From Bhargavaea ullalensis (GTDB lineage Bacteria > Bacillota > Bacilli > Bacillales_A > Planococcaceae): a stretch of DNA of 64,000 bases. The stretch lies in NCBI RefSeq assembly GCF_040545425.1, contig NZ_JBEPLW010000005.1, one strand, 5' to 3'. The notes beneath the pieces were generated by a model. That model was not told where the DNA came from and searched no databases. It worked only from the letters and a program-made list of their open reading frames with translations. The position numbers and the translations under genes were made by a program. Positions 1 through 7,581 of this stretch are shown piece by piece; the first letter of the stretch is position 1; each line of letters opens with the position of its first letter.

Positions 1-166
1 TACTGCACAGAACCCTCGGAAACTCCTATTGGAGTTCCCAAGGGCTCAAAAGTCTGTTAGCTCGTTACGAAACTTTGCGTTATTCATCTTGATTGAACCG
101 CCGTATACCGAACGGTACGTACGGTGGTGTGAGAGGTCGGGGGTTAGTCACCCCCTCCTACTCGAT
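1..166 (+). mobile_element. Group II intron, 3' end (ORF end plus domains V and VI)
   Basis: Seen: 97-128 fold as a domain V hairpin. ACCGCCGTA (97-105) pairs with TACGGTGGT (120-128) with one G-U wobble, a CG bulge (118-119) follows, and TACC/GGTA closes a GAAC loop. Domain VI is 131-163: GAG pairs with CTC, AGG with CCT and GGGGG with CCCCC, leaving A160 unpaired as the presumed branch point, six bases before an intron end at GAT (164-166). The preceding frame closes at 92 and looks like the C-terminus of the intron-encoded reverse transcriptase. Only the 3' end lies in the window, so whether the intron is full length and active cannot be judged. The exact 3' boundary is inferred from the domain VI geometry. 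Confidence 0.85.
3..92 (+). CDS. Group II intron reverse transcriptase/maturase, last 29 residues (partial)
   Basis: An open frame runs from the left edge to a TGA at 90-92, five bases before the domain V helix, which is the usual place for the end of an intron-encoded protein. The residues include HRTLGNSYW and GLKSLLARYE, which resemble C-terminal regions of bacterial group II intron maturases; this resemblance is from memory, not a search. In this family the protein helps the intron RNA fold and copies it into a new target. The other two frames give no recognisable product. Main support is position relative to domains V and VI. Confidence 0.6.
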   Translation: MHRTLGNSYWSSQGLKSLLARYETLRYSS

Positions 167-303
167 TGGCAGGCGGGCGAGACTGGCCGGGTTAAGCCGG
201 GCGGAAGCGAGGATACTGGCTGTGAATGCCGGGAAACAGGACGTGATTGTCCGGATGGCCGGCCCGTTTCGAACGTTTTGGAGTACACAGGGAGGTAAAG
301 AGG
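167..303 (+). other. Sequence between intron 3' end and ylmH, not recognised
   Basis: This would be the 3' flank of the intron. In B. subtilis the gene before ylmH is ylmG, a small membrane protein, but none of the three frames here gives a hydrophobic YlmG-like end. One frame closes with TAA at 296-298, directly before the ylmH start, yet its composition (many Gly, Arg, Glu, Cys) is not convincing as protein. GGAGG at 291-295 is the ylmH ribosome binding site. Confidence 0.4.
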
Positions 304-1083
304 ATGGAACAGGGGATAGAACAGCATTTCAGAAAAGAGGAGCAGCCGTTCCTCGATGCGGCGGCCGGCTGGGCGTCGGAAGTCGAGGACCGGTATGCGC
401 CGAAGCTCACCGGCTTCCTGGATCCGCGTCAGCGGTTCATCGTCCGGTCGGTTGCGGGCGGACGCGATTTCGTAATTGCGGAATCGGGCGGGCTTCCCGG
501 TGCGGAGCGGCGCCGGCTGCTCATTGCGCCGCCTTATCTGGAGCCGGCGGAAGAGGACTTTGAGATTGCCGTCATGGAAATCCGCTACCCGGTGAAATTC
601 GCGGAGATCAGTCACCGGGATGTGCTCGGCTCCCTCACCGGGCTCGGGATCGACCGTTCCCGGTTCGGGGATATCCGTGCCGGTGACGGGATCATCCAGT
701 TTGCGGCAGACGTTCACCTGCGCGATTACCTCATTGCCAACCTCCTGTCGGTCGGAAAGACGAAAGTGCGTGTTTCGCAGCTGAAGGAGCCGTCGGCGCT
801 GATCGAGGAAATGGAAGAATGGGAAGAGCAATCGGTGACAGCGGCTTCGCTCCGGCTGGACGCGGTGCTGGCTGCCGTGCTCAATCTGTCGCGCCAGAAG
901 TCGGCGTCACTCATCCAGTCCGGCAAGGTGAAGGTGAACCACACGGTCCGCGAGTCTCCCTCGTTTGAACTGTCCGAAGCCGATCTGCTGTCTGTGCGCG
1001 GACATGGCCGCATCCGGGTCGATGAAATCGGCGACCGCACGAGGAAGGGGCGGATCCGCCTGGATGTCGGCCGGCTGGTATGA
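304..1083 (+). CDS. ylmH: YlmH, S4-domain RNA-binding protein
   Basis: 259 residues, close to the 257 of B. subtilis YlmH. The ATG at 304 is chosen over an in-frame upstream GTG at 247 because GGAGG lies 8 bases ahead and the length then fits the family. The C-terminal third (about residues 180-245: RLDAVLAAVLNLSRQKSA, then GKVKVNH) is an S4 RNA-binding domain. The N-terminal two thirds match the YlmH body (LDPRQRFI, FAEISHRDVLGSL). YlmH was first tied to the division cluster by location and later linked to rescue of stalled large ribosomal subunits, alongside RqcH, which is also encoded in this window. It lies just before divIVA as in B. subtilis. Cytoplasmic. Confidence 0.93.
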   Translation: MEQGIEQHFRKEEQPFLDAAAGWASEVEDRYAPKLTGFLDPRQRFIVRSVAGGRDFVIAESGGLPGAERRRLLIAPPYLEPAEEDFEIAVMEIRYPVKFAEISHRDVLGSLTGLGIDRSRFGDIRAGDGIIQFAADVHLRDYLIANLLSVGKTKVRVSQLKEPSALIEEMEEWEEQSVTAASLRLDAVLAAVLNLSRQKSASLIQSGKVKVNHTVRESPSFELSEADLLSVRGHGRIRVDEIGDRTRKGRIRLDVGRLV

Positions 1084-1114
1084 CCCGCCGTCCCTGAATT
1101 TTTTCAAATATCCG

Positions 1115-1142
1115 TGTCACCGGCTCCGGGGGCATGTATAAT
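1115..1142 (+). promoter_or_regulatory. Putative sigma-A promoter of divIVA
   Basis: A perfect TATAAT lies at 1137-1142, directly preceded by TG. The -35 is weak (TGTCAC at 1115-1120, spacing 16). It lies in the short gap between ylmH and divIVA, so divIVA may be expressed from its own start as well as by read-through. Confidence 0.5.
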
Positions 1143-1181
1143 AGGGGCAACAGAGAACACTTAAAGGGGAGATGCAACGCA

Positions 1182-1694
1182 ATGGCTCTGACACCGCTTG
1201 ATATACATAACAAGGAATTCGGCCGCTCGTTCCGCGGGTATGATGAGGACGAAGTGAATGATTTCCTGGAACAGGTGATGAAGGACTACGAGGCAGCCCT
1301 CGAAAAAACCAAGCAGCTGGAGAGCCAGCTGAAAAATGAGAGGGAGCGGGTCACTCATTTCACGACGATCGAAAACACGCTCCAGTCCTCGATCCTCATC
1401 GCACAGGAGGCGGCGGAGGAAGTGCGCCGCAATTCCCAGAAAGAAGCGAAGCTCATCGTGAAGGAAGCGGAGAAGAACGCCGACCGTCTCGTCAATGACG
1501 CCCTGTCGAAGGCCCGCAGGATCGCCATCGAGATCGAGGAACTGAAAAAGCAGTCGAAAGTGTTCCGGAACCGTTTCCGGATGCTCGTCGAGGCGCAGCT
1601 TGAGCTGATCCAGACGGATGACTGGGACGTCCTCATGGGTTATGAAGTGGACACGTCCGAACTCGAGAAGCTGGAGAGGGACGGGGAAGAATGA
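1182..1694 (+). CDS. divIVA: DivIVA, polar/septal curvature-sensing protein
   Basis: 170 residues. Start at ATG 1182 (MALTPLDIHNKEF), preceded by AAGGGGA at 1164-1170; the open frame continues upstream but the conserved DivIVA N-terminus begins here. The first 60 residues carry the lipid-binding domain (FGRSFRGYDEDEVNDFLEQV), followed by a charged coiled coil rich in Glu, Lys and Ala. The family self-assembles on negatively curved membrane at new septa and poles, positions MinCD through MinJ, and anchors the chromosome origin during sporulation in B. subtilis. Placement between ylmH and ileS is the standard Bacillales order. No clear terminator follows. Confidence 0.96.
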   Translation: MALTPLDIHNKEFGRSFRGYDEDEVNDFLEQVMKDYEAALEKTKQLESQLKNERERVTHFTTIENTLQSSILIAQEAAEEVRRNSQKEAKLIVKEAEKNADRLVNDALSKARRIAIEIEELKKQSKVFRNRFRMLVEAQLELIQTDDWDVLMGYEVDTSELEKLERDGEE

Positions 1695-1701
1695 CCGGTC
1701 C

Positions 1702-1730
1702 TTGACCTGGAATCACGGATTCATTATAAT
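1702..1730 (+). promoter_or_regulatory. Sigma-A promoter of the ileS T-box leader
   Basis: TTGACC (1702-1707), a 17-base spacer and a perfect TATAAT (1725-1730). Predicted transcription start near 1737, which leaves a leader of about 320 bases before ileS. Confidence 0.8.
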
Positions 1731-1736
1731 AACGTC

Positions 1737-1998
1737 AAGCTGAAAGAATCGATTTTTTGAAAAATGGCGATGACGGAGACAGTAGTGGCGGCGGATGCCC
1801 AAGCGAGCCGGGGAAGGTGCGAGCCCGGTGCAGAAGCCGTACATGAAGATCCCTCCACAGCCGGAATGCGGAACCCGAGTACGCATTCCCGGTAACACCC
1901 CGTTACGGTGTCCGAGAGGCGGCATGCATTTGTGTGCCGCAATGAGGGTGGTAACGCGGGCAGAGCGCCTCGTCCCTTTGTGGACGGGCGCTTTTTGT
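1737..1998 (+). promoter_or_regulatory. Isoleucine T-box leader with terminator
   Basis: The T-box sequence GAGGGTGGTAACGCG lies at 1944-1958, the antiterminator side bulge that pairs with the NCCA end of uncharged tRNA. A Stem I region spans about 1770-1870 with AGTAG, GCGAGCC and GGTGCGAGC elements. An ATC triplet at 1849-1851, after GAAG, is the likely Ile specifier codon. A terminator follows: GCGCCTCGTCC and GGACGGGCGC with a T run ending near 1997. Family mechanism: uncharged tRNA-Ile stabilises the antiterminator and lets transcription reach ileS. Specifier assignment is by eye. Confidence 0.9.
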
Positions 1999-2056
1999 TT
2001 TGTCTAAAACGAGGACGGGTGCCGGGCACGCCGTTTATTTCAGAGGAGGAAACAGG

Positions 2057-4819
2057 ATGGATTACAAGAGCACGCTGCTCATGCCGAAGACCGACTTCCC
2101 GATGAGAGGAAATCTGCCGAAAAACGAGCCGAAGATGCAGGAGAAGTGGGCGGAAATGGACATCTATGCAAAAGTCCAGGAGCGGACGAAAGGACGTCCC
2201 TTCTTCGTTCTCCACGACGGACCGCCTTATGCGAACGGGGACCTGCACATGGGCCACGCGCTGAACAAGGTGCTCAAGGACATCATTGTCCGGCACCGTT
2301 CGATGACCGGGTTCCACGCCCCTTATGTGCCGGGCTGGGACACGCACGGGCTGCCGATCGAGCAGGCGCTCGTCAACAAGGGCGTCAACCGCAAGGAACT
2401 GTCGGTCGCGGAATTCCGAAAGCTGTGCGAAGAATACGCCTACGAGCAGATCGACCGCCAGCGCACGCAGTTCAAGCGCATCGGCGTCCGCGGCGACTGG
2501 GACAATCCGTACATCACCCTGAAGCCGGCGTTCGAAGCGCGCCAGATCGGCGTCTTCGGCGACATGGCCAAAAAAGGCTATATCTATAAAGGAAAAAAAC
2601 CGGTTTATTGGTCTCCGTCAAGCGAGTCTGCGCTGGCGGAAGCCGAAATTGAATACAAAGACAAACGGTCCCCGTCGATCTACGTGGCTTTTCCTGTGAA
2701 AGACGGAAAAGGCGTCCTCGAGGAAGGCGTGAAGTTCATCATCTGGACCACGACCCCCTGGACGATCCCGGCAAACCTCGGCATCTCGGTTCATCCGGAA
2801 TTCGTTTATTCCGTCGTGAAAGCGGACGGGGAAACATACGTCATCGCAAAGGACCTCATCGGGCAGGTCGGCGAAAAGCTCGGCTGGAACAGCGTGGAAA
2901 CCGTGAAGGAACTGAAAGGCGCGGAACTTGCCCATATCGTGGCCGAACATCCGCTTTATGGCCGGGACTCCCTCGTCATCCTCGGCGACCATGTGACGAT
3001 CGATGCCGGAACCGGCTGCGTGCACACGGCGCCGGGACACGGGGAAGATGACTTCAGGGTCGGAAAGGCGAACGGTCTGGACGTCCTCTGCCCGGTCGAC
3101 GACAAAGGGTATATGACCGAAGAGGCACCGGGCTTTGCCGGCCTCTTCTACGATGCGGCGAACAAGCCGATCACCGAAGCACTGAAGGAAAAAGGCGCGC
3201 TGCTCGGGCTCGAGTTCATCACCCACTCGTACCCGCACGACTGGCGTTCAAAGAAGCCGGTCATCTTCCGGGCGACGGCCCAGTGGTTCGCCTCGATCGA
3301 ATCATTCCGGGAAGACCTGCTGAAGGCGATCCGGGAAACCTCGTTCACCCCGGCATGGGGCGAGACGCGTCTGTATAATATGGTCCGCGATCGCGGCGAC
3401 TGGTGTATTTCCCGCCAGCGTGCATGGGGCGTTCCGATTCCGGTGTTTTATGCGGAAAACGGCGAGCCGGTCATCACCGACGAAACGATCGGCCATATCC
3501 AGGAACTGTTCCGTGAGCACGGTTCAAACATCTGGTTCGAACGCGAGGCGAAAGACCTGCTGCCGGAAGGCTTCGAGCATCCGGGCAGCCCGAACGGCAA
3601 GTTCACGAAGGAAACCGACATCATGGATGTCTGGTTCGACTCCGGCTCCACCCACCAGGGCGTGCTTGTGGAGCGTGACGATCTCGTTTATCCGGCCGAT
3701 CTTTATCTCGAAGGGTCCGACCAGTATCGCGGCTGGTTCAACTCGTCCCTCACGACGAGCGTCGCCGTCTGCGGCCGCGCGCCGTACAAAGGCATCCTGA
3801 GCCACGGCTTCACGCTTGACGGCGAAGGCCGCAAGATGAGCAAGTCGCTCGGCAATGTCATCGTGCCGGCGCAGGTGATGGACCAGATGGGGGCAGACAT
3901 TCTCCGTCTGTGGGTCGCTTCCTGCGACTACACGGCCGATGTGCATGTCGCCGACAGCATCTTCAAGCAAGTGTCCGAAGTGTACCGGAAAATCCGCAAT
4001 ACGCTCCGCTTCCTTCACGGCAACCTGTTCGACTTCGATCCGGCGAAGGACCGTGTGGCCTATGAAGATCTCCGTCCGGTCGACAAGTACATGGACCTCA
4101 AGCTGCAGAACCTGATCCGCACGGTGCGCGGCGCGTACGACCGGTATGAGTTCATGACGGTCTACAGCGCAGTGAACAATTTCTGCACGGCGGATCTCAG
4201 CTCGTTCTATCTGGATATCGCGAAAGACGTCGTCTATATCGAAGCACCGGACAATGCACACCGCCGCGCGATGCAGACCGTCATGTACGACACGCTCATC
4301 GCACTGCTCAAGCTCATGTCGCCGATCCTGTCGCACACGGCCGATGAAATGTGGAGCTACCTCGAGCACGAAGCGGAAGAAAGCGTCCAGCTGACCGACA
4401 TGCCGGATGCCCGCCCGGCAACGCAGGAGGACGAGGCGCTCCTCGCACGTTTCGGCCGTCTCATGGAAGTCCGCGACGACGTGCTGAAGGCGCTCGAAGA
4501 AGCACGGAACGAAAAGACGATCGGCAAGTCGCTTGAAGCCGCCGTCACGCTGTATGTGCCGGAAGACCTGAAGGCGCAGTTTGCAGCGGAAGACATCGAT
4601 TTCGCCCAGTTCTTCATCGTTTCGAAATTTACCGTCGGCGGCAACCTTGAACATTCGCCGGCGGATGCGACGGGCTCCGTCGTCCGAGTCACCGTCGAAA
4701 AAGCCGACGGCGAAAAATGCGCACGCTGCTGGTCCGTCCCCGGCACGGTCGGAGACGACCCGTCCCACCCGGACCTCTGCGCCCGCTGTGCGGAAGTCGT
4801 GGCCAACCATTACGAATAA
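2057..4819 (+). CDS. ileS: Isoleucyl-tRNA synthetase
   Basis: 920 residues (921 in B. subtilis). ATG 2057 follows GAGGAGGAAACAGG; upstream in-frame sequence belongs to the leader. Class I motifs are intact: HMGH at residues 64-67 and KMSKS at 593-597. The editing (CP1) domain lies between them, with TTTPWT near residue 230. A C-terminal zinc knuckle (CARC...CARC) ends the protein. The enzyme charges tRNA-Ile with isoleucine and clears misactivated valine in the cytoplasm. Transcription is governed by the T-box leader upstream and ends at the hairpin at 4829-4855. Confidence 0.98.
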   Translation: MDYKSTLLMPKTDFPMRGNLPKNEPKMQEKWAEMDIYAKVQERTKGRPFFVLHDGPPYANGDLHMGHALNKVLKDIIVRHRSMTGFHAPYVPGWDTHGLPIEQALVNKGVNRKELSVAEFRKLCEEYAYEQIDRQRTQFKRIGVRGDWDNPYITLKPAFEARQIGVFGDMAKKGYIYKGKKPVYWSPSSESALAEAEIEYKDKRSPSIYVAFPVKDGKGVLEEGVKFIIWTTTPWTIPANLGISVHPEFVYSVVKADGETYVIAKDLIGQVGEKLGWNSVETVKELKGAELAHIVAEHPLYGRDSLVILGDHVTIDAGTGCVHTAPGHGEDDFRVGKANGLDVLCPVDDKGYMTEEAPGFAGLFYDAANKPITEALKEKGALLGLEFITHSYPHDWRSKKPVIFRATAQWFASIESFREDLLKAIRETSFTPAWGETRLYNMVRDRGDWCISRQRAWGVPIPVFYAENGEPVITDETIGHIQELFREHGSNIWFEREAKDLLPEGFEHPGSPNGKFTKETDIMDVWFDSGSTHQGVLVERDDLVYPADLYLEGSDQYRGWFNSSLTTSVAVCGRAPYKGILSHGFTLDGEGRKMSKSLGNVIVPAQVMDQMGADILRLWVASCDYTADVHVADSIFKQVSEVYRKIRNTLRFLHGNLFDFDPAKDRVAYEDLRPVDKYMDLKLQNLIRTVRGAYDRYEFMTVYSAVNNFCTADLSSFYLDIAKDVVYIEAPDNAHRRAMQTVMYDTLIALLKLMSPILSHTADEMWSYLEHEAEESVQLTDMPDARPATQEDEALLARFGRLMEVRDDVLKALEEARNEKTIGKSLEAAVTLYVPEDLKAQFAAEDIDFAQFFIVSKFTVGGNLEHSPADATGSVVRVTVEKADGEKCARCWSVPGTVGDDPSHPDLCARCAEVVANHYE

Positions 4820-4828
4820 TGACCAAGG

Positions 4829-4857
4829 AAAAGCCGTCCATCGAGGACGGCTTTTCT
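4829..4857 (+). terminator. Intrinsic terminator of ileS
   Basis: AAGCCGTCC, loop ATCGA, then GGACGGCTTTTC, ten bases after the ileS stop. Confidence 0.88.
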
Positions 4858-4963
4858 GATGGAGAAGGGTTTCGGAGCAGATCATGCGAATCGGCATTCA
4901 TTGTGTCTGTGTTTTCCATCCGGCGAAGAAATCACACAAGGAACCGGAGGTTATCGCTCCACG

Positions 4964-5066
4964 AATTCACTCGAACCGGCAACGCGCTCACTCGCGGGGT
5001 CTATGATTCCACTCGCCTTGTCAACGCGCTCACTCACGGGGTCTATGATTCCACTCGTCCCATAAG
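4964..5066. repeat. 42-bp tandem repeat, copy 1 of a composite intergenic repeat
   Basis: Two full units start at 4981 and 5023 (AACGCGCTCACTC, then GTCTATGATTCCACTC), after a partial unit at 4964 (GAATTCACTCG). The same array, with the same flanking order, recurs at 18951-19048. Read on the minus strand, both copies give 14-residue repeats of the type SGIIDPVSERVDKA. It lies in the 559-base gene-free stretch 4820-5378, which otherwise holds the ileS terminator, the GC-rich repeat at 5101-5193, two inverted repeats and the lspA ribosome binding site. Confidence 0.8.
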
Positions 5067-5100
5067 CACCCTGTATCGTGTCAAAGAACCCCATCAGCCG

Positions 5101-5193
5101 AAGAAATCCGCTCGCTTCCCGCGGGCCGATCCCCGGGCTGCGCTCTGCGGGATCTTCGACGGACGCTTTTCCCGCCGGTCATGCAGATTTCTT
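5101..5193 (+). repeat. Dispersed GC-rich repeat, copy A
   Basis: Core runs CGCTTCCCGCGGGC ... CTCTGCGGGATCTTCGACG ... CGCTTTTCCCGCCGG. It is bounded by perfect 8-base inverted ends, AAGAAATC (5101-5108) and GATTTCTT (5186-5193). Related copies lie at 18690-18790, 19089-19130 (truncated) and 56286-56395 (inverted). No coding capacity is evident. Confidence 0.8.
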
Positions 5194-5237
5194 AACCTGA
5201 GTGAAATTATTCCGAGAACCGGATACATTCTCTCCCC

Positions 5238-5275
5238 GATGCGTACGGTTCACGCCCCGATAAACCGTACGCATC
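5238..5275. repeat. 13-bp perfect inverted repeat upstream of lspA
   Basis: GATGCGTACGGTT (5238-5250) and AACCGTACGCATC (5263-5275) form a stem with a 12-base loop. No T run follows, so it is not a typical terminator. A second short hairpin, CCGGGC TTCCT GCCCGG, lies at 5284-5301. Possible roles are mRNA processing or a bidirectional hairpin; none can be shown. Confidence 0.7.
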
Positions 5276-5378
5276 GATTCATTCCGGGCTTCCTGCCCGG
5301 GCAAGCGGTGAACTTGCACTGCGCCACTCCGCTCCGTGTGGTAAAATGGGTTAGATTCCAACCGACGGAGGATAAACT

Positions 5379-5867
5379 GTGAATATTTTTTATTACGCCA
5401 TTGCGGCAGCCGTCGTCGTCCTTGATCAGTGGACGAAGTGGCTTGTCGTCAAACATATGGAGGTCGGCGAGCGGGTCGGGATTCTTGATCCGTACCTCGG
5501 GCTGTTGTCCCACCGGAACCGGGGGGCGGCTTGGGGGATGCTGCAGGGGCATATGTGGCTCTTCTATATTGTGACGATCATTGTCGTGGGCGGCATCCTG
5601 TATTACTTTCACCGTCACGGCAGAGAAGGCGGCGCCGCTTTCCGGACGAGCCTCATGCTGCTGCTCGGCGGCGCAATCGGCAACTTCATCGACCGGCTGC
5701 GCATGGGAGAGGTCGTCGACTTTGTCGATGTGCTCATCCCGGTCATCCGCTACGATTTTCCGATCTTCAACGTGGCCGATGCCGCTCTGACATTCGGGGT
5801 CATCATGCTGATCCTCCATATGCTGCTGGAAGAAGTCAAAGAAAAGAATAAGAAAAAGGTGTCTTGA
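5379..5867 (+). CDS. lspA: Lipoprotein signal peptidase (signal peptidase II)
   Basis: 162 residues starting at GTG 5379, with GGAGG at 5367-5371 seven bases ahead. Four hydrophobic segments are visible (about residues 4-20, 58-80, 90-107, 128-150). The aspartic protease motifs are present: GNFIDRLRMGEVVDFVD and FNVADAALTFG, each supplying one catalytic Asp. The membrane enzyme removes signal peptides from prolipoproteins after diacylglyceryl transfer. A TAAAAT lies at 5342-5347 but no good -35 accompanies it. Its TGA overlaps the rluD start (TGATG), so the two are translationally coupled, as in other Bacillales. Confidence 0.96.
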   Translation: MNIFYYAIAAAVVVLDQWTKWLVVKHMEVGERVGILDPYLGLLSHRNRGAAWGMLQGHMWLFYIVTIIVVGGILYYFHRHGREGGAAFRTSLMLLLGGAIGNFIDRLRMGEVVDFVDVLIPVIRYDFPIFNVADAALTFGVIMLILHMLLEEVKEKNKKKVS

Positions 5868-6778
5868 TGGAAAACTATTCAATCACAGTAACGGCGGATC
5901 TGGACCGCACACGCATAGACAAGGCGCTGCCGTCCGTCCAGCCCGACTGGACCCGCTCCAAGATCCAGGGCTGGATCAAAGACGGACTCGTCCGTGTCAA
6001 CGGCGGGCAGGTGAAGCCGAACCATGTGCTGAAAGAGGGCGACCTGGTGGAGATCGGCGTGCCGGAACCTGAACCGCTTGAAATCGTTCCGGAAGACCTT
6101 GGCCTGGAAATCGTCTATGAAGACGGCGATGTGCTCGTCGTCAACAAGCCGCGAGGCATGGTCGTCCATCCGGCGGCAGGGCATGCGACCGGTACGCTCG
6201 TCAACGGGCTCATGCATCACTGCACCGACCTGTCGGGCATCAACGGCGTGCTCCGGCCGGGCATCGTCCACCGGATCGACAAAGACACGACCGGTCTCCT
6301 GGCTGTCGCGAAAAACGACCGGGCCCATGTGTCGCTTGCCGGTCAGCTGTCGGAAAAAACGGTGACGCGCAAGTACACCGCGCTTGTACACGGCAATATC
6401 GACCATGACAAAGGAACGGTCGATGCGCCGATCGGCAGGGATCCGAAAGACCGCCAGAAGATGACGGTGATTGACGGCGGCAAGCCGGCGGTGACGCACT
6501 TCACCGTCCTTGAGCGATTCGGCGACTTCACGCTCATCGAATGCCGCCTTGAGACCGGCCGCACCCATCAAATCCGGGTCCACATGAAGTACATCGGCCA
6601 TCCGCTTGCCGGGGATCCGAAATACGGCCCGCGGAACACGATCGAATTCGGCGGCCAGGTGCTCCACGCCGGCGTGCTCGGTTTCGTCCATCCGGAAACG
6701 GGTGAGTACATGGAGTTCGAAACGCCGCTGCCGGAGGACTTCCGGGCACTTCTTGAAAAACTTCGTTCCCGCCGTTGA
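5867..6778 (+). CDS. rluD: RluD-family 23S rRNA pseudouridine synthase (YlyB)
   Basis: 303 residues. ATG 5867 overlaps the lspA stop. An N-terminal S4 domain (about residues 13-75: TRIDKALPSV, IQGWIKDGLVRVNG) is followed by the RluA/RluD catalytic domain. The signature HRIDKDTTGLLAVAKN near residue 137 contains the catalytic Asp, and GRTHQIRVHM follows. The family isomerises uridines in 23S rRNA helix 69; that exact site is assumed from homology. The -35 hexamer of the pyr promoter overlaps its stop codon. It precedes pyrR as in B. subtilis ylyB. Confidence 0.93.
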   Translation: MENYSITVTADLDRTRIDKALPSVQPDWTRSKIQGWIKDGLVRVNGGQVKPNHVLKEGDLVEIGVPEPEPLEIVPEDLGLEIVYEDGDVLVVNKPRGMVVHPAAGHATGTLVNGLMHHCTDLSGINGVLRPGIVHRIDKDTTGLLAVAKNDRAHVSLAGQLSEKTVTRKYTALVHGNIDHDKGTVDAPIGRDPKDRQKMTVIDGGKPAVTHFTVLERFGDFTLIECRLETGRTHQIRVHMKYIGHPLAGDPKYGPRNTIEFGGQVLHAGVLGFVHPETGEYMEFETPLPEDFRALLEKLRSRR

Positions 6779-6804
6779 CAGGCCGCCCGGCAAAGGTGTA
6801 TAGT
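6775..6804 (+). promoter_or_regulatory. Sigma-A promoter of the pyr operon
   Basis: Perfect TTGACA (6775-6780), an 18-base spacer and TATAGT (6799-6804). The -35 overlaps the rluD stop codon. Predicted start near 6811. Confidence 0.8.
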
Positions 6805-6833
6805 TAGGCGAATCAATCAAATACGAACCTTTA

Positions 6834-6955
6834 AATTCGGTCCGGAGAGGCCGGGAAGGTTGTACGGGAAGTCCGCCAGCCCATGCTGAATGCATGGCCT
6901 GCCGGACCGAATTCTGCACATATGCCCTCCTGCCATTCCGGCGGGAGGGTTTTTC
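6834..6955 (+). promoter_or_regulatory. PyrR attenuator 1 (pyr leader, before pyrR)
   Basis: A PyrR-type binding loop (TCCGGAGAGGCCGGGAAGG, from 6841) is followed by an intrinsic terminator GCCCTCCTGCC ATTCC GGCGGGAGGGTTTTT (6924-6954). GCCGGGAAGG (6850-6859) can pair with CCATTCCGGC (6933-6942) to disrupt that terminator, the probable antiterminator. AATTCGGTCCGG (6834-6845) is also perfectly complementary to 6902-6913, closing an upstream stem. By analogy with B. subtilis, UMP-loaded PyrR stabilises the anti-antiterminator and shuts the operon down when pyrimidines are plentiful. Pairings were read by eye. Confidence 0.82.
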
Positions 6956-6980
6956 ATTTATTCATGAAGGAGGAACCGGT

Positions 6981-7520
6981 GTGGGACAAAAAACAAACCT
7001 GCTGGACGAAAAGGCGATCAGCCGGGCCATCACCCGGATTGCCCATGAAATCATCGAACGCAACAAAGGCGTGGAGGGCTGCATCCTCGTCGGCATCAAG
7101 ACAAGGGGCGTCCACATCGCCAGCCGGCTTGCGGACAAGATTGAACAGATCGAGGGCATGCCGATTGAAAAGGGTGAACTCGATATCACGCTGTATCGGG
7201 ACGACATCCGCAAGCAAGGGATGGAGGCGCCGCTCGTGCAGCAGATCGACATCGAGCAGGACGTCAGCGACCGGAAAGTGATCCTTGTCGACGATGTGCT
7301 TTACACGGGCCGCACAGTCCGGGCCGCTATGGATGCGGTGATGGACATCGGACGGCCGTCGAGCATTCAGCTCGCAGTCCTCGTTGACCGGGGACACCGC
7401 GAACTGCCGATCCGTCCGGACTACGTCGGAAAGAACGTGCCGACATCGAGCGAAGAGCGGATCACAGTGGAACTGGCGGAGACGGACGGGACGGACAGCG
7501 TCTCTCTTGAAAAGGCCTGA
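6981..7520 (+). CDS. pyrR: PyrR, pyr mRNA-binding attenuation regulator / uracil phosphoribosyltransferase
   Basis: 179 residues from GTG 6981, with AAGGAGG (6967-6973) seven bases ahead; the frame is open upstream through the attenuator, but family length (181) supports this start. The PRPP-binding loop VILVDDVLYTGRT is at about residues 100-112. The protein binds attenuator RNA in a UMP-dependent way and keeps weak uracil phosphoribosyltransferase activity. Basic residues expected for RNA binding are spread through the N-terminal half (RITRIAHEIIER). First gene of the operon it controls. Confidence 0.96.
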   Translation: MGQKTNLLDEKAISRAITRIAHEIIERNKGVEGCILVGIKTRGVHIASRLADKIEQIEGMPIEKGELDITLYRDDIRKQGMEAPLVQQIDIEQDVSDRKVILVDDVLYTGRTVRAAMDAVMDIGRPSSIQLAVLVDRGHRELPIRPDYVGKNVPTSSEERITVELAETDGTDSVSLEKA

Positions 7521-7581
7521 CCCGGGCGCATCGCCCATCCGATAAACCGAAACTCTACAGAAAGACAGGAGACCGGATAAC

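Noticed and set aside
93..563. 156-codon plus-strand frame across the intron end and into ylmH
   Set aside because: Runs through the structured domain V/VI RNA and overlaps ylmH out of frame; no family resemblance.
4820..5378. Search for tRNA or other stable RNA genes in the larger gaps
   Set aside because: No cloverleaf-like GGTTCGAATCC-type segment was seen in 4820-5378, 18487-19336 or 56224-56568.
4717..5382. Plus-strand frame from inside ileS through the intergenic repeats
   Set aside because: Starts out of frame in ileS and crosses a terminator; its repeated residues are simply the translation of the 42-bp DNA repeat.
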